Part shown: one piece after another, positions 6,877 through 13,693 of the stretch | Layout of the letters: each line of letters opens with the position of its first letter | How positions within the stretch are numbered: position 1 is the first letter of the stretch | DNA from: Acetobacteraceae bacterium | GTDB lineage: Bacteria > Pseudomonadota > Alphaproteobacteria > Acetobacterales > Acetobacteraceae | DNA: 21,856 bases | Direction: 5' to 3' | Assembly (NCBI GenBank): GCA_019689515.1 | Contig: JADGHI010000008.1 | Location: forward strand, 1-21,856 | Made by a program: the position numbers and the translations under genes | The notes under the pieces: generated by a model | Databases searched by the model: none | Told to the model about the DNA's origin: nothing | The model's input: only the letters and a program-made list of their open reading frames with translations

Positions 6877-7260
6877 GTGTCGTACACGACGCGCGCGCCT
6901 ACGTGCCGCGACAACTAGCGTCCGTCATGGGGCAGGAAACCATGGGCACCCGCTGCGGGTGATCCGTAACCGCCACAGGGGCGCGCCCCCGGAGGCGTGG
7001 GCGCGTGTGCGTCCGCGCATCGCGCGTGCCAGGTCACGCGAAGCCGCTGGCGCCATACCGCGGAGAGGTGTTCCATACCCGCCGCAGGCCGGCCTCGTCT
7101 GGTGCCTGCCAAGCGGCAGACACAACAATGCGGGGGCCGGACCGGGGCGGGAGAGGCGTCGAAACCAGGGCAGGCTCCGCATGCGGACCATTGCCCCCTC
7201 CCTGGAGTCGCGCGCCCGGGCATCGAAGGCGCGCGTGCGGCGCGCGCGGGAGCGGACGGC
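6877..7260. other. 384-bp intergenic region with two inverted repeats
   Basis: There is no supportable gene here. Two perfect inverted repeats are visible: GTCGT-AC-ACGAC at 6879-6890, immediately after the CinA-like stop codon, and CACCCG-CTG-CGGGTG at 6947-6961. Neither has a T-tract. The reading frame of the downstream phosphoribosyltransferase is open through much of the region, but the translation is low-complexity and Arg/Ala/Gly-rich and contains no family motif. Confidence 0.5.
6947..6961. terminator. Possible terminator stem-loop after the CinA-like gene
   Basis: A perfect 6-bp stem (CACCCG/CGGGTG) with a 3-nt loop, 70 bp downstream of the CinA-like stop. No T-tract is present. Confidence 0.3.
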
Positions 7261-7956
7261 ATGGCGGCGTCGTGCATGTTCGATGGGACGAGAATCTTCC
7301 GGGACCGCGAGGAGGCCGGTGCATGGCTCGCCGAGCGCCTCGGCCATCTGGCCGCCGAACGGCCGGTGGTGCTCGCCCTGCCGCGCGGGGGCGTGCCGGT
7401 GGCCGTGCCGATCGCGCGCGCCCTGAACGCGCCCCTTGCGCTGCTGCTCGTCCGCAAGCTCGGCGCGCCGCACAATCCGGAACTGGCGATCGGTGCCGTG
7501 GTGGACGGCACGCCGCCGCAGATCGTGCTGAACCGGGACATCATCGAGGCGCTCGGCGTGGACGAGGCGGTGATCGAGCGAGAGCGCCGGCGCCAGCTCG
7601 CCGAAATTGAGCGCCGGCGCGCCGCATTCCTTGAAGCGGAGCCCAGCGCGATACCACCACCGCTCGCGGGGCGGGTGGCCATCGTGGTGGACGACGGGGT
7701 CGCGACCGGTGCGACTGCTGCTGCGGCGCTCGCCGGGCTGCGGCAGGCTGGCGTTTCGCGTGCGGTGCTGGCCGTGCCGGTGATCGCGGCCGATACCGCG
7801 GCGCGGTTCCGTGCCGAGGGGACGGAGCTCGTCGCCCTCGCCGAGCCGGAGGACCTCGGCGCGGTCGGCGCCTACTACCGCGACTTCCACCAGCTCGACG
7901 ACGCCGAGGTGCTGGCGCTGCTGACCACCGCCGCCGCGGCTCGGCGGGAGTGCTGA
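7261..7956 (+). CDS. Predicted phosphoribosyltransferase (COG1926-like)
   Basis: A 231-residue protein with a type I phosphoribosyltransferase domain. The PRPP-binding loop is VVDDGVATGAT (residues 142-152). The N-terminal LALPRGGVPVA (38-48) and the RKLGAPHNPELAIGAV segment (65-80) characterise the uncharacterised 'predicted phosphoribosyltransferase' group. A long charged helical insertion, EAVIERERRRQLAEIERRR, lies between the halves at about residues 102-120. The ATG at 7261 is preceded by GGGAG at suitable spacing; a second ATG at 7276 has no such site. Substrate and pathway are unknown. In other bacteria such genes often neighbour stress-related genes; here the neighbour is a DUF6496-type gene. 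Confidence 0.9.
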   Translation: MAASCMFDGTRIFRDREEAGAWLAERLGHLAAERPVVLALPRGGVPVAVPIARALNAPLALLLVRKLGAPHNPELAIGAVVDGTPPQIVLNRDIIEALGVDEAVIERERRRQLAEIERRRAAFLEAEPSAIPPPLAGRVAIVVDDGVATGATAAAALAGLRQAGVSRAVLAVPVIAADTAARFRAEGTELVALAEPEDLGAVGAYYRDFHQLDDAEVLALLTTAAAARREC

Positions 7957-8000
7957 GGGAAGGGAGGCCAGCCGCTCGCCGGGGGGGGAACGCGCACCTG

Positions 8001-8021
8001 CGTGGCGCGCTTTGCGCCACG
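8001..8021 (+). terminator. Perfect 8-bp stem-loop between phosphoribosyltransferase and DUF6496 genes
   Basis: CGTGGCGC / GCGCCACG flanks a GCTTT loop. It starts 45 bp after the phosphoribosyltransferase stop and ends 13 bp before the AGGAGG ribosome-binding site of the next gene. It could terminate the upstream transcript or act as a leader structure of the downstream one. It lacks a T-tract. Confidence 0.45.
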
Positions 8022-8046
8022 ATGGGTTCCAGCCAGGAGGCGAGCC

Positions 8047-8409
8047 ATGGCATCGCGAACGAAACAGAGCCCGGGCCAGCGCGAGACCGTCCGCCGGGTC
8101 ATGCACGAGTACAAGCACGGCACGCTGCGCACCGGGCACGGCGAGCGCAAGGTGCGCAACCCGAAGCAGGCGGTCGCCATCGCCATGCACGAGGCCGGCG
8201 TGTCCCGCGAGGAGAGCCCGGCGCGCAACCGGCGCAGCCTGGCCCGGACCAAGGCGCGCGAGCATGCCGGCGCGACCGGCGGACGGCGCCACCGCGGGGA
8301 GGGACGCACGCGCGCCGAGCTCTACGCCGAGGCGCGCTGGCGGGGCATCCCCGGCCGATCGCACATGACCAAAGCGGAGCTGGAGCGGGCGCTGCGGCGG
8401 GCGCACTGA
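8047..8409 (+). CDS. Small basic DUF6496-like protein with C-terminal Rho-N/SAP-like segment
   Basis: A 120-residue, strongly basic protein. The N-terminal half matches the DUF6496 pattern: VRRVMHEYKHGTLRTGHG (15-32), then VRNPKQAVAIAMHEAG (36-51). The middle is an Arg/Ala/Gly-rich linker (about 52-86). The C-terminus, TRAELYAEARWRGIPGRSHM then TKAELERAL, resembles the short helix-extended-loop-helix found in Rho-N or SAP-type nucleic-acid-binding segments, so DNA or RNA binding is plausible. An AGGAGG at 8035-8040 sits 6 bases before the ATG, an unusually strong site, which together with high basicity suggests abundant expression. Its role is unknown. Confidence 0.85.
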   Translation: MASRTKQSPGQRETVRRVMHEYKHGTLRTGHGERKVRNPKQAVAIAMHEAGVSREESPARNRRSLARTKAREHAGATGGRRHRGEGRTRAELYAEARWRGIPGRSHMTKAELERALRRAH

Positions 8410-8411
8410 GG

Positions 8412-8446
8412 GCCGCCGCTGCCGCCCCGTCCGGCGGAGCGACGGC
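8412..8446. terminator. Long GC-rich hairpin between DUF6496-like and M20 genes
   Basis: GCCGCCGCT-G-CCGCC (8412-8426) pairs with GGCGG-AGCGACGGC (8433-8446) around a 6-nt loop. The stem is about 14 bp with one bulged G and one mismatch. It begins 3 bp after the DUF6496-like stop codon and lies between convergent genes, as expected of a terminator. There is no clear T-tract. Confidence 0.5.
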
Positions 8447-8630
8447 TGGGATGCGGTGAGGTCTGCCCTGCACGTCTCGCCCGCGCTGCCCCTCGGCAGG
8501 TCGCCATGCAGGAACACGGCGCGCGGCACCTTAGTAGGGCACGAGCTGCGCCGCGCTGCGGCGCAGAGCGCCACCGGGTGCTCGATGGAATCGCGCAGGA
8601 CGATGCCCGGGACGTCGCCCGGCGCCGCTC

Positions 8631-9812
8631 CTAGCCCTGGCGGGCGAGGATCTGCTCGACCAGTGTCGCCCAGTAGCTGGCGCCGATCGGCAGGATGGCG
8701 TCGTTGAAGTCGTAGCGCGGGTGATGGACCTGCGGATCGTCGGCGCCGCGGCCGGCGCCGAGCATGATGTAGCTGCCGGCCTTGGCCTGGAGCATGAAGG
8801 CGAAGTCCTCGCCACCCATGGTGGGCTGTGGCATCGGCTGCACGCGCGCCTCGCCCTGCACGGCACGGGCGGCGCGCACCGCAAGCTCGGTGCTCGTCGT
8901 CTCGTTCACCGTGGCGGGATAGCAGCGGTGGAACTCGGCGGTGGCCGTGGCGCCGAAGGCTGAGGCAATGCCGGTGACAGTCTCCTTGAAGCGCCGCTCC
9001 AGCAGGTCGCCGACCTCCGGGCTGAACCAGCGCGCGGTGCCGAGCATGCGGACGGTCTCGGGGATCACGTTGAACGTGTGGCCGCCGGCAATGTGGCCGA
9101 TGGTGATCACGCCTGCCTCCACCGGCTCCAGGTTGCGGGCGACGACGCTCTGCAGCGCCTGCACGATGGCGGCGGCGGCGACGATCGGGTCAGTGCCGAG
9201 ATGCGGCATGGCGCCGTGCGCGCCGCGGCCGGTGATGGTCGCCTCAAGGTTGGCGACGGCGGCCATGATCGGCCCGTCGCGCCAGAAGAAGGTGCCCTCC
9301 GGCGCGCCGGGCCAGTTGTGCAGGCCGAAGACGCGCTCCATGGGAAAGCGCTCGAACAGCCCCTCCCGCACCATCGCCTCGCCGCCGGCGAGGTTCTCCT
9401 CCGCGGGCTGGAAGATGAGGTAGGCGGTGCCGTCGAAGTTGCGCGTCTCGGCGAGGTACTTCGCCGCGCCGAGCAGCATCGCCGTATGCCCGTCATGGCC
9501 GCAGGCGTGCATCCGGCCCGGGTGGCGCGAGGCATAGGGGAGGCCGGTTTCCTCCTCGATCGGCAGGGCGTCCATGTCGGCGCGCAGGCCGATGGCGCGG
9601 CCGGAGGCGCCGCCATTGCCGCGGATCACGCCGACGACGCCCGTCCGCGCGATGCCGGTCACCACCTCGTCGCAGCCGAATTGGCGCAGGCGCTCGGCGA
9701 CCAGCGCGGAGGTGCGGGTCTCCTCGAAGCCGAGCTCGGGATGGGCGTGCAGGTCGCGCCGCCATTCCGTCATCTCGGAATGGAATTCGGCGATGCGGTT
9801 GATGATCGGCAT
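8631..9812 (-). CDS. M20-family metallo-amidohydrolase (hippurate/N-acyl-amino-acid hydrolase-like)
   Basis: A 393-residue enzyme of normal length for the M20D group. Metal and catalytic positions are visible: RADMDALP (78-84), MHACGHDGHT (101-110, with Cys104 and His106), PAEE (136-139), His165 in FGLHNWP, and the C-terminal HHPRYDFND (from residue 363). The dimerisation domain lies between about residues 180 and 300 (GRGAHGA onward). Such enzymes cleave N-acyl amino acids or related amides in the cytoplasm; no signal peptide is seen. It lies 44 bp downstream of the epimerase-like gene on the same strand and is likely the last gene of the dehydratase-led operon. The ribosome-binding site is poor (GGGTGA). 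The exact substrate is unknown. Confidence 0.93.
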   Translation of the reverse strand: MPIINRIAEFHSEMTEWRRDLHAHPELGFEETRTSALVAERLRQFGCDEVVTGIARTGVVGVIRGNGGASGRAIGLRADMDALPIEEETGLPYASRHPGRMHACGHDGHTAMLLGAAKYLAETRNFDGTAYLIFQPAEENLAGGEAMVREGLFERFPMERVFGLHNWPGAPEGTFFWRDGPIMAAVANLEATITGRGAHGAMPHLGTDPIVAAAAIVQALQSVVARNLEPVEAGVITIGHIAGGHTFNVIPETVRMLGTARWFSPEVGDLLERRFKETVTGIASAFGATATAEFHRCYPATVNETTSTELAVRAARAVQGEARVQPMPQPTMGGEDFAFMLQAKAGSYIMLGAGRGADDPQVHHPRYDFNDAILPIGASYWATLVEQILARQG

Positions 9813-9856
9813 GGCGGGTCACCCAAATCGAGCCTGCGCGCGTTCGCGTCCGGCCC

Positions 9857-10705
9857 TCATGGGGCCGGGGCGAAGGTACGCGCAAGCCCTTCTGCGAGGG
9901 GGATCGGCGTCACGCCAAGGGTGCGGCGCATTGGGCCGATGTCGAAGGCCTTGTCCTCCATCAGGCGGCGAACCTCGTCGCCGCGGATGCGCGGGACACC
10001 CGGGAGGAGGCGCGTCAGCGGCGCGAGCAGGCGCAGCGGCGCGCCTGGCACCGGCAGGACCGGTGGCGGGCGAAGGCCGGCGGCGCACGCGACGGCTGCG
10101 AGGAAGTCGCGGTAGGGCAGGGGCTCCGGCCCCGCGATCACGATCGCTTCCGCGCGCTGCCAGGGGTGGCGCAACGCGGCGAGGAGGCAGCGCGTGACGT
10201 CATCCTGGTGGATCGGCTGCACCAGGGCGCGGCCGCCGCCGGGCAAGGGCGCGACGGGCAGGCGGCGCAGCAGGGCGGCGAGGCGCTGGACGTTGTCCTC
10301 GCCTTGCGCGCCGTAGATCATCGTCGGGTGCAGCATCACGCCGGGGCGGTGCCCGGCGAGGAAGGCCGCCTCGCCCGCTCGCACGCCGTCGCCATGCGCG
10401 TCCGGCCAGCGCGAGAAGCGGCGGGTGGAACCCATCAGGACGAGGGTTGCATCGGCTGGCGCGGCAGCGAGGATCGCCGACGTCCAGCGCGCATGGGCGC
10501 AGGAGACGACGCGCCGCGCCCCGGCGAGTGCGGCGCGCAGGAGCTCGGGGTCGCGCAGGTCGGCAATGCGCGGAGCGGTGCGGAAGCCGAGCGCGGCCCA
10601 CTTCGCCGCGTCGCGGACGATCGGGGCGTACGCCTCGCCGGCGGCGGCGAGCGCCGAGCAGAGCGCGGCGCCCGAACGGCCGGAAGCGCCGATGACGGCG
10701 ATCAT
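9857..10705 (-). CDS. NAD(P)-binding atypical SDR / NmrA-like epimerase family protein
   Basis: A 282-residue protein with an N-terminal Rossmann nucleotide-binding loop, IGASGRSG (residues 5-12). HPTMIYG (126-132) provides the Tyr131 region, and PIHQDDV (164-170) corresponds to the conserved HVDDV segment of extended and atypical SDRs. The canonical YxxxK pair is not evident, so redox or epimerase activity should not be assumed; ubiquinone-complex-associated and NmrA-like regulators share this shape. It lies 13 bp after the dehydratase stop, implying co-transcription, and has no strong ribosome-binding site of its own. A role on the same sugar-acid substrate as the dehydratase is an inference. 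Confidence 0.85.
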   Translation of the reverse strand: MIAVIGASGRSGAALCSALAAAGEAYAPIVRDAAKWAALGFRTAPRIADLRDPELLRAALAGARRVVSCAHARWTSAILAAAPADATLVLMGSTRRFSRWPDAHGDGVRAGEAAFLAGHRPGVMLHPTMIYGAQGEDNVQRLAALLRRLPVAPLPGGGRALVQPIHQDDVTRCLLAALRHPWQRAEAIVIAGPEPLPYRDFLAAVACAAGLRPPPVLPVPGAPLRLLAPLTRLLPGVPRIRGDEVRRLMEDKAFDIGPMRRTLGVTPIPLAEGLARTFAPAP

Positions 10706-10711
10706 GGCGGC

Positions 10712-10726
10712 GGCGGTGCTACCGCC
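10712..10726. other. Short stem-loop over the dehydratase stop codon
   Basis: GGCGGT-GCT-ACCGCC is a perfect 6-bp inverted repeat that includes the TAG stop (10719-10721) and lies just upstream of the next gene's start on the minus strand. It may occlude or tune translation of the downstream gene, or may be incidental. Confidence 0.3.
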
Positions 10727-12437
10727 CCTCCGGCCGCAGGAAGGCGAGATCGGCTCCGTCCGTCGCCTGCAGCACCTGCTCGTACACCAGCCGGTCCCAG
10801 CCGCGCACGGGCGCCGGAGGCGGGCGCCATTCGGCGCGGCGGCGCGCCAGTTCGCTCTCGTCCACCAGCAGGTCGAGCCGGCGGTCGCGGACGCTGAGCC
10901 GGATGCGGTCGCCGGTGCGTGCCAGGGCGAGGGGGCCGCCCGCCGCGGCCTCCGGCGCCACGTGCAGGACGATGGTGCCGAAGGCGGTGCCGCTCATGCG
11001 GCAGTCGCTGATCCGCACCATATCCTTCACGCCCGCGCGCGCGAGCTTCTTCGGGATCGGCAGGTAGCCCGCCTCCGGCATCCCGGCCGGCGTCTTCGGG
11101 CCGGCGTTCTTCAGCACCAGGATGTCCTGCGGCGTCACGTCCAGCGCCTCGTCGTCGATTCGCGCCGCGAGGTCTTCCAGCCCGTCGAAGACGACGCAGC
11201 GTGCCTCGGTCTCGAACAGCGCGGGCGTGGCGGCGCTGCGCTTGAGGATCGCGCCCTCGGGCGCGAGGGAGCCGAACAGCGCGACGAGGCCGCCGACGGG
11301 GCTGATCGGCTCGGCCCGTGCCCGGATGATCGTGCGGTCCACGAAATCCGGGCCGTCGGCGATCCGCTGCTCCAGCGTACGGCCATAGAGATCCTTGCAG
11401 CCGAGGTGCAGCAGGTCGCGCAACTCGCGCAGGAGCGCGCGCAGGCCGCCGGCCGCATGGAAGTCCTCCATGTAGCCCTCGCCGGTGGGCTTGAGGTCCA
11501 CCAGCACCGGGGTTTCCTCCGACAGCGCATCGAGCCGCCGGAGGTCCACCTTCACGCCGCAGCGCCCGGCGATCGCGGCCAGGTGGATCAGGGCGTTGGT
11601 CGAGCCGCCGAGGGCGAGCAGCACGCGCAGCGCATTCTCGACGCTCTCGGGCGTGACGATCTCGCGCGGCCGCACCGGATGCGCGATCAGCCGCACCGCG
11701 AGCGCGCCCGCCTCCTCGGCCAGCCGCAGCCGGTCGGCATGCACCGCCGGCACGCTCGCGGCCTCCAGCGGCATGAAGCCGAGCGTCGCGGCGAGGCAGG
11801 CCATGGTGGAGGCGGTGCCCATCACGCCACAGGTGCCCGCGGTGGTGGCGAGGTTGCCCTCGATCTGGCCGATCCGCGCCGTGTCCACCTCGCCGGCCCG
11901 GTAGCGTGCCCAGTAGCGCCGGCAGTCCGTGCAGGCGGAGAGCCGCTCGCCCTGGAACTTCGTCGCCAGCATCGGCCCGACGACGAGCTGCACCGCCGGG
12001 ATGTCGGCGCTGACCGCGGCCATGAGCTGCGCCGGCACCGTCTTGTCGCAGCCGCCGACCAGCACGACGGAGTCCATCGGCTGCGCCCTCAGCAGCGCCT
12101 CCGTGTCGAGTGCCATGAGGTTGCGGTAGTGCATCGAGCACGGATGCAGGAAGGGCTCGCAGAGCGACACGGTGGGGAAGGCGAGGGGCAGCCCGCCCGC
12201 GGCCAGCACCCCGCGCTTCACCGCCTCGATCAGCTCCGGCGCGGTGCGGTGGCAATTGTTGAAGTCGCTGCCGGTGTCGGCGATGCCGACCACGGGCCGC
12301 TCGAGCATCGCCTGGGAATAGCCCATGGACTTGGCGAAGCTGCGCCGCAGATAGAGTGCGAAGTCCCGGTCGCCGTAATTGGCGGCGTTGCGGCCGAGGC
12401 CGCGGGCCGGCGGGTTCCTGCTGCTCGCGTCGTCCAT
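10719..12437 (-). CDS. IlvD/Edd-family dehydratase (probably sugar-acid dehydratase)
   Basis: A 572-residue iron-sulfur dehydratase, the normal family length. Cluster-ligand cysteines are Cys62 (NNCHRT), Cys130 (GGCDKT, whose Asp131-Lys132 also contribute to the metal site) and Cys203 (GTCGVMGTAST). The C-terminal domain has ISPVGGLVALFGSLAPEG and DCRMSGTAFGTIVLHVAPE. The family covers dihydroxyacid dehydratase (valine/isoleucine synthesis), 6-phosphogluconate dehydratase and pentonate/hexonate dehydratases. The non-biosynthetic neighbours, an upstream operator-like repeat and wording such as CTDCRRYWARYRAGE favour the sugar-acid (arabonate/xylonate-type) branch, but IlvD proper is not excluded. 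An AGGAGGG site precedes the ATG. Confidence 0.92.
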   Translation of the reverse strand: MDDASSRNPPARGLGRNAANYGDRDFALYLRRSFAKSMGYSQAMLERPVVGIADTGSDFNNCHRTAPELIEAVKRGVLAAGGLPLAFPTVSLCEPFLHPCSMHYRNLMALDTEALLRAQPMDSVVLVGGCDKTVPAQLMAAVSADIPAVQLVVGPMLATKFQGERLSACTDCRRYWARYRAGEVDTARIGQIEGNLATTAGTCGVMGTASTMACLAATLGFMPLEAASVPAVHADRLRLAEEAGALAVRLIAHPVRPREIVTPESVENALRVLLALGGSTNALIHLAAIAGRCGVKVDLRRLDALSEETPVLVDLKPTGEGYMEDFHAAGGLRALLRELRDLLHLGCKDLYGRTLEQRIADGPDFVDRTIIRARAEPISPVGGLVALFGSLAPEGAILKRSAATPALFETEARCVVFDGLEDLAARIDDEALDVTPQDILVLKNAGPKTPAGMPEAGYLPIPKKLARAGVKDMVRISDCRMSGTAFGTIVLHVAPEAAAGGPLALARTGDRIRLSVRDRRLDLLVDESELARRRAEWRPPPAPVRGWDRLVYEQVLQATDGADLAFLRPEGR

Positions 12438-12461
12438 GGCGCGGTCCCTCCTGTCGTGGTC

Positions 12462-12491
12462 AGCCTAGGCGGCGGCGGGGGGTACGGGCAA
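12462..12491 (-). promoter_or_regulatory. Candidate promoter of the dehydratase operon
   Basis: On the minus strand, TTGCCC (12491-12486) is followed after 18 bp by TAGGCT (12467-12462), a moderate sigma-70-like pair. It ends 24 bp before the dehydratase start codon. The -35 directly abuts the inverted repeat at 12492-12511, which supports regulation at this point. This is inferred. Confidence 0.4.
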
Positions 12492-12511
12492 TGTGGTAAT
12501 CCGTTACCACA
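12492..12511. promoter_or_regulatory. Perfect 20-bp inverted repeat, probable GntR-type operator
   Basis: TGTGGTAATCCGTTACCACA consists of two perfect 8-bp arms around TCCG. The TGGT...ACCA core is the hallmark of operators bound by FadR/FCD-type GntR regulators of sugar-acid and organic-acid catabolism. It is AT-richer than its surroundings and lies 55 bp upstream of the dehydratase start, abutting its -35 candidate. It lies 22 bp upstream of the rplM -35, so it could in principle also touch that promoter. The cognate regulator is not in the window. Confidence 0.65.
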
Positions 12512-12533
12512 GTCTGAAAGGGCGTGTTTCCGC

Positions 12534-12562
12534 TTGACCTTGCCGCCCGCCGCCTCCATAAG
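12534..12562 (+). promoter_or_regulatory. Promoter of the rplM-rpsI operon
   Basis: TTGACC (12534-12539), a 17-bp spacer and CATAAG (12557-12562) give a good match to the alphaproteobacterial housekeeping sigma-70 promoter. It lies about 30 bp before the L13 start, leaving a very short leader. Confidence 0.6.
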
Positions 12563-12592
12563 ACGCGTCCGTTCCAGCAGCGTCCGAACATC

Positions 12593-13063
12593 ATGCTCTC
12601 CATACAGACCCGCTCGCTCAAGCCGGCGGAGGTGAAGAAGGACTGGGTGCTGATCGATGCCGACGGGCTCGTGCTCGGCCGGCTCGCCTCACTCGTCGCC
12701 AACCGCCTCCGCGGCAAGCACAAGCCGCAATTCACCCCTCATGTGGACTGCGGCGACCACGTCGTGATCATCAATGCCCGCAAGGTGCGCGTCACCGGCC
12801 GGAAGGAGGATCAGTCGGTGTTCTACTGGCACACCGGCTACCCCGGCGGCATCAAGGGCCGCACCATCCGCCAGCGGCTGGAGAGTCGCTTCCCGGAGCG
12901 CGTCATCGAAAAGGCGGTGGAGCGCATGATCACCCGCGGCCCGCTCGGCCGCCGGCAGATGCGCAACCTCCACGTCTATGCGGGCCCCGAGCACCCGCAC
13001 GCCGGCAACCAGCCGAAGGTGCTCGACGTCGCCGCCCTGAACCGCAAGAACAAGGTGGCCTGA
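12593..13063 (+). CDS. rplM: 50S ribosomal protein L13
   Basis: A 156-residue protein of normal length. The family body is clear: WVLIDADGLVLGRLAS, the INARKVRVTGRKEDQSVFYWHTGYPGGIK stretch, AVERMITRGPLGRRQM and YAGPEHPHAGNQPKVL. L13 is an early-assembly protein of the large subunit that binds 23S rRNA. The ATG at 12593 (MLSIQTRSLKP) was chosen; the frame is open upstream, but that stretch overlaps the promoter. It is followed after 4 bp by the S9 gene, the universal bacterial arrangement. Confidence 0.98.
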   Translation: MLSIQTRSLKPAEVKKDWVLIDADGLVLGRLASLVANRLRGKHKPQFTPHVDCGDHVVIINARKVRVTGRKEDQSVFYWHTGYPGGIKGRTIRQRLESRFPERVIEKAVERMITRGPLGRRQMRNLHVYAGPEHPHAGNQPKVLDVAALNRKNKVA

Positions 13064-13067
13064 CCGC

Positions 13068-13562
13068 ATGTCCGAGCAGCAGACCCGCACCCTCGCGGAC
13101 CTCAAGGACCTCGTTCAGGTCGCGACCCCGGCGGGGGAGGAAGCGCAGCCGGCGCGTGAGCCGAAGCGCGACGCACTCGGCCGCGCCTACGCCACCGGCC
13201 GGCGCAAGGACGCGGTCGCCCGCGTCTGGATCAAGCCGGGCAAGGGCCAGATCGAGATCAACGGCAAGCCCGCGGCGAAGTACTTCGCCCGCCCGGTGCT
13301 GCGCATGCTGATCACCCAGCCCTTCCTGGTCGCCGACCGCTACCAGCAGTTCGACGTCATGGCGACGGTCAAGGGCGGCGGCCTCTCCGGCCAGGCCGGC
13401 GCGGTGCGCCACGGCATCAGCCGCGCCCTCACCAACTACGAGCCCGAGCTGCGCGCGATCCTCAAGAAGGCGGGCTTCCTGACGCGCGACCCGCGCGTGG
13501 TGGAGCGCAAGAAGTACGGCCGCGCCAAGGCCCGACGTAGCTTCCAGTTCAGCAAGCGCTGA
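13068..13562 (+). CDS. rpsI: 30S ribosomal protein S9
   Basis: A 164-residue protein. The C-terminal 130 residues are the conserved S9 body, from YATGRRKDAVARVWIKPGKG to the basic KARRSFQFSKR tail that reaches the ribosomal P site. The first 35 or so residues are the acidic, variable N-terminal extension common in alphaproteobacterial S9. It starts 4 bp after the rplM stop and is translationally coupled to it. Two hairpins follow, the second a strong terminator. Confidence 0.98.
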   Translation: MSEQQTRTLADLKDLVQVATPAGEEAQPAREPKRDALGRAYATGRRKDAVARVWIKPGKGQIEINGKPAAKYFARPVLRMLITQPFLVADRYQQFDVMATVKGGGLSGQAGAVRHGISRALTNYEPELRAILKKAGFLTRDPRVVERKKYGRAKARRSFQFSKR

Positions 13563-13571
13563 CGCCGCGCG

Positions 13572-13592
13572 GGCCGGCGTCCAGCGCCGGCC
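13572..13592 (+). other. Stem-loop directly downstream of rpsI
   Basis: GGCCGGCG / CGCCGGCC (8 bp, perfect) around a TCCAG loop, 10 bp after the rpsI stop. It precedes the main terminator and may stabilise the 3' end or form a tandem terminator. Confidence 0.5.
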
Positions 13593-13610
13593 GCAAGGCT
13601 GTCCATCCGG

Positions 13611-13645
13611 AGGGGCGGGCCCGCAAGGGTCCGCCCCTCTTGCTT
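13611..13645 (+). terminator. Intrinsic terminator of rplM-rpsI with GCAA tetraloop
   Basis: AGGGGCGGGCCC pairs with GGGTCCGCCCCT as a 12-bp stem with one G-U wobble around a GNRA-type GCAA loop, followed by the T-rich CTTGCTTT. It lies between rpsI and argC, so argC probably has its own promoter or depends on read-through. Confidence 0.8.
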
Positions 13646-13693
13646 TCCGGGCCGCCTTGGGCGGCATATGGGGAACGAAAGGAGGGCCACGGG

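Noticed and set aside
6925..8574. A 549-residue minus-strand frame over the phosphoribosyltransferase and DUF6496-like genes
   Set aside because: It has biased composition and no motifs, and it runs opposite to genes with clear domains and ribosome-binding sites.
10425..12635. A 736-residue open frame on the plus strand opposite the dehydratase and epimerase-like genes
   Set aside because: It is antisense to two well-supported enzyme genes, its translation is low-complexity (Arg/Ala/Gly/His-rich), and it shows no family motif; long antisense frames are expected at this GC content.
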